From assembly GCF_023734135.1 (NCBI RefSeq), contig NZ_AP025730.1, positions 1,488,001 through 1,552,000 of the forward strand: DNA of 64,000 nt. Reading direction: 5' to 3'. Position 1 is the stretch's first letter, and each line of letters begins with the position of its first letter. Shown piece after piece: positions 53,223 through 61,934 of this stretch. Under the pieces are notes generated by a model. That model made no database searches, was not told the origin of the DNA, and saw nothing but the letters and a program-made list of their open reading frames with translations. Both the position numbers and the translations under genes were made by a program. Source of the DNA: Sphaerotilus microaerophilus (lineage in GTDB: Bacteria > Pseudomonadota > Gammaproteobacteria > Burkholderiales > Burkholderiaceae_C).

Positions 53223-55631
53223 TCAGCGGCTGGCGGCCGGGGCCGGTGCTGGCGCGGTCGCACCCCAGTTGATCGGCGCCAGCGGGCTTTCCGCCGCAGG
53301 CAAGGCGGGCTTGCCGGTCGAACCGGTCGGGCGCCCGGCGGACGGGGGCGGCAGCTTGGCTGGGTCGGGAAGGGGCGCGGGGGCGGGCGCCGGTGCGGCG
53401 GGGGCCGCAGGTGTGGCAGGAGTCGGTGCGGCCGGGCGCTGCACCTGTGGCAGCACCGGAGATTCATTGATGTCCAGCACCGACGAGGGGCGGGGCTGGC
53501 TGCCCTGCTGCTGGGCGCGGATGGCCTCGTAGCGGTCCAGCGTCAGTGCGTTGGCATCGGCCTGGGTGCGCATCACCACCGGGCGCAGGAAGACCAGCAG
53601 GTTGGTCTTGACCCGCTTGCGGTTCTCGGCGCGGAACAGGTTGCCGATCAGCGGGATGCTGGCCAGACCGGGCACGCGGTCCTCGCCGTCGGCATACTCG
53701 TCCTTGAGCAGGCCGCCCAGCACCATGATCTGGCCGTCGTCAACCACCACGGTGGTCTCGATCGCGCTCTTGTCGGTGCGCGGGCCGGCGCTGTTGGAGA
53801 CGGTGGACTCGACCACCGAGGAGTTTTCCTGGTAGACCGACATGCGCACCGTGCCGTTCTCGCCCACCTGGGGCTTGAGGCGCAGCGTCAGGCCCACATC
53901 CTTGCGCTCCACGGTCTGGAAGGGGTTGGTCGAGCCGCTGCTGCCGCCGGTGTTGGTGTACGAGCCGGTGATGAAGGGCACGTTCTGGCCGATGACGATC
54001 TTGGCCTCTTCGTTGTCCAGCGCCACCAGGTTCGGCGTGGACAGCACGTTGGCGCCGGTGTTGGTCTCCAGGAAGCGTGCCAGCGCGCCCAGCGTGTAGA
54101 CGCCGTTGATCGCCTTGAGCAGGCCCACGTTCAGGCCGTTGCCCAGCAGGCTGGAGGCGGTCGTGTTGGCCAGGGAGGTGACCGTGGTGGTCGACAGGTT
54201 GACGATGTTGCCGGTGCTGCCGTAGTTGGTGCCGGCCACCACGCCGTACTTGTCGCCGCTTTTGCCCAGCAGGCCCTGCCACTGGAAGCCGAACTCGGCG
54301 GCCTGCTGGGCGTCCATCTTGACGATCATCGACTCGACGTAGACCTGCGCGCGCCGGGTGTCGAGCTGGTCGATGACGGCGCGCAGCTGCCGGTACACCG
54401 GCTCGGGGGCGCTGATGACCAGCGAATTGGTGGCCGGGTCGGCCTGGATGAAGCCCCCTGTGGACGGTGCTGCAGCGGCGTTGACCGGCGCGGTGGCTGC
54501 AGCGGACAGGCCGGTGGAGCCGCCGGCGCCCGTGGCCGCGTTGGCCACCGCCACACCGGCCGGGCTGGCCACCGGGAGGCCGGCCCCGCCGGCCCCGGCG
54601 CCCGCTGCCCCGCTGCCACTGCCGGCCGCGCTGTAGGCCGCGCGCAGCACCTGGGCGAGCCGGGTGGCGTCGGCGTTCTTGAGGTAGACGACGTAGATGT
54701 TGCCGCCTGGGGCGGTGCCGGCGGCGGGGCGGTCGAGCTTGTCGATCACCGCCTTGACCTGGGCCAGGCGGGCCGCGTTGGGCGCGCGCACCAGCAGCGC
54801 GTTGGTGCGCGCGTCGGCCAGCACCGACACCGCACCACCGCCGGCCGCCCCGGGCACCGCGGCGGCGGCCGAGCTGTCGGCGAAGCGCTGCACCATCTGC
54901 GCCATGTCGGAGGCCACCGCGTGCTTGAGCGGCACCACCTCCACGTCGGTCGTGGCCGGGATGTCCAGCGCGGCGATGATCTTGGCGATGCGCTGCAGGT
55001 TGTCGGCGTAGTCGGTGATCACCAGGCTGTTGTTGCCCGGGTTGGCGTTGATGGTGTTGTTCGGAGAGATCAGCGGGCGCAGCACCGTCACCAGGTTGTT
55101 GACGTTCTCGTGCTGCAGGCGGAAGACCTGGGTCACGATCTGGTCGCCCTTGCGCACCACCTCGCCCACCGACACGCTGCCGGTCTGCAGCTTGGCCTCG
55201 GCCTCGGGCACCACCTTGAGCAGCCCGGCCACGTCCACCACCGCGAAGCCCAGGCCACGCAGGCTGGCCAGGTAGTTCAGGAAGGCCTCGCGGGTGGTCA
55301 GCGGCTGCTCGCTGTAGAGCGTCATCGTGCCCTTGACGCGGGGGTCGACCACGATCGGGCGGTTGACGATGGCCGACATGGCCCGCGAGATCGCCTCGAC
55401 CTCGGCGTTGACGAAGTTGAGCGTCACGGCGTCGTTGCGGGCCCGCTGCGGGTTCCCGGCCTTCTCGGCCCGTTCCACCTTCTCTGCCCTGTCCGCCTTG
55501 TCCTTGCTCTTCTGGGCCAGCGCGGGCAGGGGGTGCAAGGCCGTGGCGGCCAGCGTCGCGGCGAGCGCGGCGGCCAGGGCGCGGGGCACCGGGCCCGGGG
55601 ACGCGAGGCGGTGGCGCAGCTTCATGGTCAT
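53223..55631 (-). CDS. gspD: Type II secretin GspD
   Basis: An 802-residue outer-membrane secretin with an N-terminal Sec signal ending near L-P-A-L-A-Q. Domains: N0 (~45-130), N1 (~140-205), N2 (~210-295), N3 (~300-435, interrupted by an Ala/Gly-rich low-complexity stretch), and the secretin barrel domain (~440-710, with V-P-F-I-T-G-S-Y and V-G-L-T-L-R-L-K-P-Q). A Pro/Ala-rich tail of ~90 residues follows. The start overlaps gspN by four bases. The signal peptide is not a lipoprotein type. Confidence 0.95.
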   Translation of the reverse strand: MTMKLRHRLASPGPVPRALAAALAATLAATALHPLPALAQKSKDKADRAEKVERAEKAGNPQRARNDAVTLNFVNAEVEAISRAMSAIVNRPIVVDPRVKGTMTLYSEQPLTTREAFLNYLASLRGLGFAVVDVAGLLKVVPEAEAKLQTGSVSVGEVVRKGDQIVTQVFRLQHENVNNLVTVLRPLISPNNTINANPGNNSLVITDYADNLQRIAKIIAALDIPATTDVEVVPLKHAVASDMAQMVQRFADSSAAAAVPGAAGGGAVSVLADARTNALLVRAPNAARLAQVKAVIDKLDRPAAGTAPGGNIYVVYLKNADATRLAQVLRAAYSAAGSGSGAAGAGAGGAGLPVASPAGVAVANAATGAGGSTGLSAAATAPVNAAAAPSTGGFIQADPATNSLVISAPEPVYRQLRAVIDQLDTRRAQVYVESMIVKMDAQQAAEFGFQWQGLLGKSGDKYGVVAGTNYGSTGNIVNLSTTTVTSLANTTASSLLGNGLNVGLLKAINGVYTLGALARFLETNTGANVLSTPNLVALDNEEAKIVIGQNVPFITGSYTNTGGSSGSTNPFQTVERKDVGLTLRLKPQVGENGTVRMSVYQENSSVVESTVSNSAGPRTDKSAIETTVVVDDGQIMVLGGLLKDEYADGEDRVPGLASIPLIGNLFRAENRKRVKTNLLVFLRPVVMRTQADANALTLDRYEAIRAQQQGSQPRPSSVLDINESPVLPQVQRPAAPTPATPAAPAAPAPAPAPLPDPAKLPPPSAGRPTGSTGKPALPAAESPLAPINWGATAPAPAPAASR

Positions 55632-56545
55632 CCGATCGAAAGCAGGGACCGCGCGCCGTCGCGCCGTCCGATGATGTTGAGCAGGTTGTTCAGCGCGGCC
55701 TGGTCGGCCTCGGCTGCGCGGGCCTCGCCGCGCAGGCGCAGGCCCGAGGCGCTCCAGCTGCCGCTGCCGCTGAGCAGCAGCGCCCCGTCCAGGGTGCTCA
55801 GGTCCACCCGGGCGGTGCCGGGCTGGGCCGGGTCACCGGCGATGCTCAGGCGGTAGCTGCCCAGGCGCGGCAGGGTGGACAGGCGCGAGGATAGGTCGAG
55901 CAGCTCCAGGTCGAGCCGGCCATTGATCACGACGCGCCCGCGCACCCAGTCGAGCGACAGGTCCTGCGTCACCAGCCGCAGCGAGCCGCCGGGCTGCAGG
56001 GTGTTCCAGGGCGTGCCCAGGCCGACCAGCAGCGCCGCGGGCCAGCTGCCCAGCCAGTCGCGCTGCGCCGGGCCGCTGCCAGGCTCGACGCGCACGCCCA
56101 GGCTGCCCAGGCCGGGCTGCAGGCGCAGGGCCCATTCGCCGTTCAGGCTGCCCTCGTGGCGCAGACCCAGGCGCAGGCCCAGGCCCCAGCCGGCCGGGGC
56201 CAGCGTCCACTGCAGCCGTCCCGGCAGGGTGCGTGCCTCGCGGCTACCAACCCCTGCGGTGAGCAGCAGCACCGCGTCGCCGGACCAGACCGTGCCCTGG
56301 GCGTCGGCCAGCTGCACGCGGCCGTCGGTGGCGGCGCGCAGGCCGGCGGCCAGCCAGCGTGCCGGTGCGGCCAGCAGCAGAGCCGCCAGCGCGCCGGTGA
56401 GCGCGCCGGCCATCGCCCAGCGCCGGGTGCGGCTCTGGGTGGCCGCCCAGCCGTGCGTGGCCGTGCTGGTGCCACGCGCACCGGACCGGGCGCCAGGCCG
56501 GAATCGGGGGGCGCGCAGCGAGGTCGGAAAGGTCAGCCGGGGCAT
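55628..56545 (-). CDS. gspN: Type II secretion protein GspN
   Basis: About 305 residues. A basic N-terminal region precedes one membrane helix (A-G-A-L-T-G-A-L-A-A-L-L-L-A-A-P), then a beta-rich periplasmic domain (V-Q-L-A-D-A-Q-G-T-V-W-S-G), the GspN/T2SSN pattern. GspN is a non-universal T2SS component of unclear role. The start is uncertain: ATG 56545 lacks a good ribosome-binding site, and an internal ATG just before the helix would give a shorter protein. Confidence 0.85.
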   Translation of the reverse strand: MPRLTFPTSLRAPRFRPGARSGARGTSTATHGWAATQSRTRRWAMAGALTGALAALLLAAPARWLAAGLRAATDGRVQLADAQGTVWSGDAVLLLTAGVGSREARTLPGRLQWTLAPAGWGLGLRLGLRHEGSLNGEWALRLQPGLGSLGVRVEPGSGPAQRDWLGSWPAALLVGLGTPWNTLQPGGSLRLVTQDLSLDWVRGRVVINGRLDLELLDLSSRLSTLPRLGSYRLSIAGDPAQPGTARVDLSTLDGALLLSGSGSWSASGLRLRGEARAAEADQAALNNLLNIIGRRDGARSLLSIG

Positions 56546-56610
56546 CGAGGTGGGTGCAAGGAGCGAGCGGGGCGTGCGGGTGGTGTCGGCTGGGCGGCAG
56601 GCCTGCCGCG

Positions 56611-57162
56611 TCAGAGCGGCCGGGGCAGCGTCAGCACCACGCTGCCGCTGTAGGCCTGCGCGCTGCGGTTGAGCTGCGCCTCGACCACGCGGGCGCGGGC
56701 GGCGCTGCGCACTTCGCGCAGCCACTCGGTGAAGGCGACCGGATCGACGCCGGTGAAGGTGGCGGTGACCCGCTCGCCGTTGACAGCGAGCTTGGCCGCA
56801 CTGCCGAGCCGGGCGCTGGTGGCGGATTCGAGCGCGGCCTGCGCCTGCTCCGGCGTCACCGGCGGCTGGGCCCGCAGTTCGCGTGCCTCGGCGGCCAGGC
56901 TGCGCATCAGGGCCAGCTGGCCCTGCAGCTCGGCCCGCTGGGCCGGGGCGCTGCGCAGCACCTTCCAGGCCGGCTGGATGGCGACCAGCCACAGCAGCAG
57001 GGTCAGCAACGCCCCGCCGGCGAGCAGCAGGCCACGGCGTTCGCGTGGTGCCAGTGCCTGCCAGCGCGGGCCGAGCTGGGTGCGCAGCGCGGCGAGGGGC
57101 GCTGCCAAGGGCAAGGCCTGGCGGCCCGCGCCGGCCGTGGCCCTTGAGGACGCGTTCATCAT
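56611..57162 (-). CDS. gspM: Type II secretion protein GspM
   Basis: A 183-residue bitopic protein. It has a membrane helix near residues 46-66 (G-L-L-L-A-G-G-A-L-L-T-L-L-L-W-L), a short coiled coil and a periplasmic ferredoxin-like domain. It pairs with GspL in the inner-membrane platform. The start overlaps the gspL stop (ATGA). The same frame stays open far upstream, but that part is shadow sequence. Confidence 0.88.
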   Translation of the reverse strand: MMNASSRATAGAGRQALPLAAPLAALRTQLGPRWQALAPRERRGLLLAGGALLTLLLWLVAIQPAWKVLRSAPAQRAELQGQLALMRSLAAEARELRAQPPVTPEQAQAALESATSARLGSAAKLAVNGERVTATFTGVDPVAFTEWLREVRSAARARVVEAQLNRSAQAYSGSVVLTLPRPL

Positions 57163-58457
57163 CGCGGGGCTCCGGTCGTTCTGGCGGCGGTGCGCTGCAG
57201 GGTGATGCGCCCGTCGGTGGCTTCGACCCGCCAGCCCGCTGGCGCGAGGCGCTGGCGCAGCTGCTCGGCCTGCGCCGCTCCGAGGCCCGGGGCGGCCAGG
57301 GTGAGTTGCTGGCCCTCGTAGCGCAGGCTCTGCACCGGCAGATTCTCCGGCCAGGCGCTGGCGGCGGCCGCGAGCAGCGGCTCCAGGTCGGCGTCGCCGG
57401 CGCGGCCCGCGGCGCTGCGCAGGGCCTCGTTCTCGCGGCGCATCTGCACCGGGGCGTCGAGCACCGCGCGCACCTGCGGGTGGGTGCTGCGCAGCAGCTG
57501 CAGCACCTCCTCGCGCTGGCCCTGCAGGTCGTGGCGCTGCACCCAGGCCCAGGCGTTCAGGCCGATCAGCTGCACCGCCACCACGCCAGCCAGGCCCCAG
57601 CGCACCGCCCGCCAGGCCGGCGAGAGCAGCTGCCGCCAGCCGTCGCGCAGCAGGGCGACGCCCCGGTGGCGCGGGGCCAGCTCGAACTGGCGCAGGTTCC
57701 AGCCGCCCTGGGCGGCGGCAAGCAGGCGCTCGCTGAGGGTCTGCACCTGCACCGGCCGGCCCAGCCAGCGTTCGGCTGCGCCGGCCAGGGCTGCGCTGGC
57801 GGTGCAGCGAATGTGCGCTGGCAGCGGCGAGGGCAGCAGCGCGCGTGAGGCGGTGCCGAACATCGGCCAGGTCGCGCAGCCATCGGCATGGCTGAAACTG
57901 ACCAGGCCGGCCTCGTCGTCGAACAGCGATGAGTCGGGGCTGCTGTGCTCCTGCAGGGCGGCTGACAGGGGGGCATATACATGCAGGTGCGACGGGGCCG
58001 CGTCGTCGGGCCAGGCCATCGGCGTGACGCGGTCGACCACCACGCCCTGCTGCTCCAGCGCCTGCAGCTGGGCCGCCAGCCAGGTGCGGTCGCAGGCGGC
58101 CACCCAGGCGGCCTCGCCCGGGCGGGCGTCGGGGGCGAGGGCCAGGTGCAGTCCGTCGCTGTCGTCGAGCAGCTGCTCCTCCAGCACGCCGCCGAGCGCC
58201 GCGCGCAGCCGGGCGGTGGGGGCCTTGGGGCAGGGGATGCGGTGGAAGGCCACGTCCGTCTCGGCGAGCACGGCCACCACCGTGGCCGCACGCGGCAGCA
58301 GGGCCGCGGCGCAGCGCCCATCGGCGTGCAGGCTGCGGCCATCGCTGCTCTGGACCCAGTCGTATTCGCCGCTGCCCAACGCGGCAGGCGGCGGCGCGGA
58401 GGCGTCTTGGGCGATCAGTCGATCGCGCGCAGGCAACTGGAGGATCAGCAGGCTCAT
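57159..58457 (-). CDS. gspL: Type II secretion protein GspL
   Basis: A 432-residue bitopic protein. The cytoplasmic part (1-~265) has an actin-like fold that binds GspE. A membrane helix (G-L-A-G-V-V-A-V-Q-L-I-G-L-N-A) lies near 280-300 and a periplasmic domain follows. It links the ATPase to the inner-membrane platform. It is separated from gspK by 73 bp, the largest gap inside gspG-M apart from gspG-H. Confidence 0.88.
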   Translation of the reverse strand: MSLLILQLPARDRLIAQDASAPPPAALGSGEYDWVQSSDGRSLHADGRCAAALLPRAATVVAVLAETDVAFHRIPCPKAPTARLRAALGGVLEEQLLDDSDGLHLALAPDARPGEAAWVAACDRTWLAAQLQALEQQGVVVDRVTPMAWPDDAAPSHLHVYAPLSAALQEHSSPDSSLFDDEAGLVSFSHADGCATWPMFGTASRALLPSPLPAHIRCTASAALAGAAERWLGRPVQVQTLSERLLAAAQGGWNLRQFELAPRHRGVALLRDGWRQLLSPAWRAVRWGLAGVVAVQLIGLNAWAWVQRHDLQGQREEVLQLLRSTHPQVRAVLDAPVQMRRENEALRSAAGRAGDADLEPLLAAAASAWPENLPVQSLRYEGQQLTLAAPGLGAAQAEQLRQRLAPAGWRVEATDGRITLQRTAARTTGAPR

Positions 58458-58530
58458 GGGCAGGGAGGGCGAACCGCCGGGATTGTAAGTGCGCCCCCCC
58501 AGGGGACATTGTGAATCAAAGACTTACACA

Positions 58531-59625
58531 TCATTGTTGCAGTGCCGTGGCATTTGCAGCGGGCGCGCCTGCGGCGGACAGGCTGCCGTCGGGGCGCACC
58601 CGCAGACGCTCGCTGCGCAGCACCTTCACCTCGCGGCCGCGGCGCTCCAGCAAGGAGCGTTGCGCCACCGCGAGCTGCTCCAGCCGCATCATGCCGGTGA
58701 CCTCGAAGTAGGCGGTCTTGACGTCCGCCCGCTGCGCCTCCAGCGCCGGGGTGCCCGCACCGAGCGCGGCCTGGGCGTCTTCGAGCTTTTCCAGGGCGCG
58801 GCGCTGGCGGGCCTGGACCAGCCGCTCGGCCGCACCCAGGTCGATGCCGGGCAGCACCGCGGCGATCACCTCCCGGCTGGCGGTGTTCAGGTTGATCGGC
58901 GTGGGCTGGGGCAGCAGGACGACGTGGGCGGCCAGGCGCTGCACGGTGGCCTCGTCCAGTCCGAGCCAGGTGAGCTGGGCGACGCCCGGGGGCGGCAGGG
59001 GCTGGCCTTGCACGCTGCCGCCGTTGGTGTTGCTGGCGCTGCCGGCCTCGTCGCCCTGGACCTCGCCGCTGGCGCTCAGGGTGGACTGCCGCAGTCCCTC
59101 GGCGATGAGCTGGCCGACCTGCGCCGGCAGGCCGAGCAGCTCGCACAGCCGCTGCAGGCTGGCCAGCTCGGCCGGCACGACCTTGCCCTGGACGACGAGG
59201 TTGCGCAGGTTGTAGCGCGCCTGGGCGTCCCGGATGCTGCCGGAGAGGAAGGCGTCCAGCCCCTCCTCGACGGCGCTGTTGTTGTCGCGGTCGGCCGCCA
59301 GGAAGGTGGACAGGCGCGCCTCGGCCAGCGGCACCGCCCAGGGCTCGCCGAGGTGGTCGACCTTGTCCGTGCGGGCGTCCTCGCGCAGGATCAGGCGCGC
59401 CCAGTCCAGTGCGCCCTGCAGGATCCACTGCGCCTGCACCTGGGCGCGCTCGGCCGCCTCCACCTGGATCGCGCGCCACTGCTGCCAGACCATGCCGGCA
59501 GCGACGGTGGCGATCAGCGCGACGATGATCATCGCGGTCAGCAGTGCGGCGCCGCGCTGGCGGGGTCGAGTGGGTTGCATTGTTTGCGGCGCTGCCGCAA
59601 CGACAGGAGCGCGGGCCGGGTTCAT
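58531..59625 (-). CDS. gspK: Type II secretion minor pseudopilin GspK
   Basis: A 364-residue protein with a prepilin-like N-terminus (R-Q-R-G-A-A-L-L-T-A-M-I-I-V-A-L) in which cleavage would follow Gly. The large globular domain contains D-R-D-N-N-S and two helix-hairpin-helix-like parts (I-N-L-N-T-A-S). GspK lacks the Glu+5 of other pilins, as here. It caps the pseudopilus tip with GspI and GspJ. The start overlaps gspJ (ATGA). Confidence 0.92.
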   Translation of the reverse strand: MNPARAPVVAAAPQTMQPTRPRQRGAALLTAMIIVALIATVAAGMVWQQWRAIQVEAAERAQVQAQWILQGALDWARLILREDARTDKVDHLGEPWAVPLAEARLSTFLAADRDNNSAVEEGLDAFLSGSIRDAQARYNLRNLVVQGKVVPAELASLQRLCELLGLPAQVGQLIAEGLRQSTLSASGEVQGDEAGSASNTNGGSVQGQPLPPPGVAQLTWLGLDEATVQRLAAHVVLLPQPTPINLNTASREVIAAVLPGIDLGAAERLVQARQRRALEKLEDAQAALGAGTPALEAQRADVKTAYFEVTGMMRLEQLAVAQRSLLERRGREVKVLRSERLRVRPDGSLSAAGAPAANATALQQ

Positions 59626-60359
59626 GGGTGGATCAGCCGCAGGTCGCGCGTGATCTGGCCGCTCTCGGCGCGGCCTTCGGCCTCGGCCAGGCCGAGCACC
59701 AGGCGCACGCCGTCCGGCAGGGCCTCGCGGGCGCCGCCCTTGCCGGGCGGCGGGGTTGCCGCGCCGCCCGTTGCCGGGGGCTCGGGCGGTGGAGCGGGCT
59801 CGGACTGCTCCTGGTCGCCACTGGACTGGGCGTTGCGCCAGGCATTGCTGCTCTGGTCGAAAAAGTAGACCTGCAGGCTGGCGATGCCGTCCAGCGCCGC
59901 CAGGGTGCCGCTCTCGCTGCCCAGCAGCTGGTGCGAGCGCATGTAGGCCTCCTGCAGGGGCTCGGACTGCCGGGTGGCCGGGGCGGCCCAGCGCTCCAGG
60001 GTCTGGCCGCGCAGCGTCCAGGTGACCAGCTGCACGCCATCGGCCTGCAGGCGCGTCAGGCGCAGGTGCGCCCCGTCGAAGCTCAGCGGCGGCACCACCT
60101 GGGTGTCCACCAGCTGGCGCAGGTCGGCCTCCCACTGGGCGAGCACCGACTGCAGGCGCAGCAGCCGCTCCAGCCGGGCCTGGCTGATCTCGCGGCTGCG
60201 CAGCACCATGTCCACGCCCTGCCAGGCCATGCCGGCCATCAGCGCGAGCACGAACAGCGCCACCATCACCTCGATGAGGGTGAAGCCCCGGGCGCGGCGG
60301 CGGCGGCAACGGGTGGCGGTCGGGCTGGGCAGGGCCATGGCAGCGGCGGGCTCGTTCAC
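59622..60359 (-). CDS. gspJ: Type II secretion minor pseudopilin GspJ
   Basis: A 245-residue prepilin. The class III signal R-A-R-G-F-T-L-I-E-V-M-V-A-L has cleavage after Gly and Glu at +5 of the mature protein. It forms the tip complex with GspI and GspK. A Pro/Gly-rich insertion lies near residues 185-215. It follows gspI by 6 bp. Confidence 0.92.
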   Translation of the reverse strand: MNEPAAAMALPSPTATRCRRRRARGFTLIEVMVALFVLALMAGMAWQGVDMVLRSREISQARLERLLRLQSVLAQWEADLRQLVDTQVVPPLSFDGAHLRLTRLQADGVQLVTWTLRGQTLERWAAPATRQSEPLQEAYMRSHQLLGSESGTLAALDGIASLQVYFFDQSSNAWRNAQSSGDQEQSEPAPPPEPPATGGAATPPPGKGGAREALPDGVRLVLGLAEAEGRAESGQITRDLRLIHP

Positions 60360-60365
60360 GGGCGC

Positions 60366-60794
60366 TCAGTTCCTGGGCAGCAGGGTGGACAGCTGCAGCA
60401 GGGGCTGGCCGGCCGGGTCCGTCACGCGCACATCGACGCGGCGAAAGCCCGGGTTGGGCGTGGGGCGCACCACCAGCTTGATCGGGAAGGTCTGGCCGGC
60501 CTGGTCGCAGCTCTGGTCCGAATCGCCCACCGGCGGAAACTGCCGCTGCAGCCGCAGGTTGGTCAGCAGGTTGTCGGCGCACCACTGCGCCGCCAGCGTG
60601 TCGCCCAGGCGCTGGGTGTTGCCGGCCAGCGCTGCGCTGGCCTTCAGCCCGGCGGTCAGGGTCACTGCGACGATGGCCAGCGCAACCAGCACCTCGATCA
60701 GCGTCAGGCCCTGCGCCGGTCGCGCTGCAGCCCGGGCTCGACGCACCTGGCGCGCGCAGCGGCGGCGAGGGGCTGGGTGATCAGGGCGTGGCAT
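60366..60794 (-). CDS. gspI: Type II secretion minor pseudopilin GspI
   Basis: A 142-residue prepilin with signal A-Q-G-L-T-L-I-E-V-L-V-A-L (cleavage after Gly, Glu+5) and the GspI end region with A-Q-W-C-A-D-N-L. The unusually Arg-rich leader (~28 residues) suggests that the true start may lie a little downstream, but no better ATG exists. It overlaps gspH by 14 bp. Confidence 0.9.
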   Translation of the reverse strand: MPRPDHPAPRRRCARQVRRARAAARPAQGLTLIEVLVALAIVAVTLTAGLKASAALAGNTQRLGDTLAAQWCADNLLTNLRLQRQFPPVGDSDQSCDQAGQTFPIKLVVRPTPNPGFRRVDVRVTDPAGQPLLQLSTLLPRN

Positions 60795-61344
60795 GGGCCT
60801 CGACCTGCAGGGCGAAGGGTGCCAGGCCGTCGGTGGCGATGATGCGGCGCTGCGTGCCCAGCCGCAGCACGATGCGCTGCGGCGCCACCAGCGGTTCCGG
60901 CCCGAGCTGCACGGCCCGGCCGGGGGGCATCAGCTCCACCTGCAGCTGCGTGGCCGCATCGCCTGGCAGGGACGGTTCCAACCAGCGCGTGGGCAGGTCG
61001 TTGCCGGGCGGCAGGCCGATGAAATGGAAGTCGTCCGCGCGCGTGGCATCGCTGCCGCCCTCGCGCCTGGCCGGGTCGGCGGGGCCCGGCCCGAGGGCCC
61101 AGCCGACCTCCAGGCCCATCGCCCGGGCCTGGGCCCGCCCGCCTTCGAGCAGCGTCGCCAGCCGCAGGGCCTCTCGCTCCAGCCGGGAGGCGGCGGGGTC
61201 GGGCAGCGACAGCGTCACGACCGCGCTGGCCAGCGCGATGATGGCCACGACGATCAGCAGCTCCAGCAGCGTGAAGCCGCCTGGGCGCGAGCCCGCTCGA
61301 CGCCGGGCCGCGGACCGGGCGCGGTGGACCTCATCGCGGTGCAC
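60781..61344 (-). CDS. gspH: Type II secretion minor pseudopilin GspH
   Basis: A 187-residue prepilin with signal R-P-G-G-F-T-L-L-E-L-L-I-V-V (cleavage after Gly, Glu+5). The beta-rich C-terminal domain contains F-H-F-I-G-L-P. It joins the tip complex to the main pseudopilin. It lies 53 bp downstream of gspG; the gap contains a 9-bp tandem repeat (CACTGCGGT twice, near 61380-61400) running into the gspG stop. Confidence 0.9.
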   Translation of the reverse strand: MHRDEVHRARSAARRRAGSRPGGFTLLELLIVVAIIALASAVVTLSLPDPAASRLEREALRLATLLEGGRAQARAMGLEVGWALGPGPADPARREGGSDATRADDFHFIGLPPGNDLPTRWLEPSLPGDAATQLQVELMPPGRAVQLGPEPLVAPQRIVLRLGTQRRIIATDGLAPFALQVEAHATP

Positions 61345-61397
61345 GTCGCATCACTTTGGCGTCACGACGGTCACGGCAATCACTGCGGTCACTGCGG

Positions 61398-61856
61398 TCA
61401 CTGCCAGGAGCCGATGTCGGCATCCTTGCCCTCGCCGCCGGGTTGACCGTCGGCGCCGAGGCTGAACACGTCGATCTCACCCTTCACGCCCGGGTTGGCG
61501 AACTGGTAAGGGCGGCCCCAGGGGTCGTTGGGGAGCTTCTCCAGATAGGGCTTCCAGTTCGGCGGGACTGCACCGGTGGTCGGCTTGGCCACGAGGGCCT
61601 GCAGGCCCTGGTCGCCGCTGGGGTAACGCTGGTTGTCGAGCTTGTAGAGCTTGAGCGCCTGCATCAGGTTGTTGACGTCCGTGCGCGCAGCCGTCAGCCG
61701 GGCATCGTCGGCGCGGTCGAGCACGTTGGGCACCACCAGCGCGGCCAGCACGCCGATGATGACCAGCACCACCATCAGCTCGATCAGGGTGAAGCCGCGC
61801 ACAGCCCGGGCAGCGACTCGGGAGGCGACGTGTGTGACGGGGGGCAAGCTCTTCAT
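61398..61856 (-). CDS. gspG: Type II secretion major pseudopilin GspG
   Basis: A 152-residue prepilin from ATG 61856. The signal V-R-G-F-T-L-I-E-L-M-V-V-L-V-I (cleavage after Gly, Glu+5) and the mature domain N-L-M-Q-A-L-K-L-Y-K-L-D-N-Q-R-Y-P-S with D-P-W-G-R-P-Y are standard. It keeps the calcium-loop region near the C-terminus (D-V-F-S-L-G-A-D-G). It is the first gene of the minus-strand operon. Confidence 0.95.
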   Translation of the reverse strand: MKSLPPVTHVASRVAARAVRGFTLIELMVVLVIIGVLAALVVPNVLDRADDARLTAARTDVNNLMQALKLYKLDNQRYPSGDQGLQALVAKPTTGAVPPNWKPYLEKLPNDPWGRPYQFANPGVKGEIDVFSLGADGQPGGEGKDADIGSWQ

Positions 61857-61934
61857 CGGCAGGTGTCGTGAGGGGGGTCGGGGGCCCTCCACACGCTCGG
61901 CGGGCCCGGTGCGGTCGATCATAATGCGCCGCAT

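Noticed and set aside
53094..55856. 920-codon plus-strand frame opposite gspD/gspE
   Set aside because: Arg/Gly/His-rich antisense artefact of GC-rich codons; the secretin on the minus strand is unmistakable.
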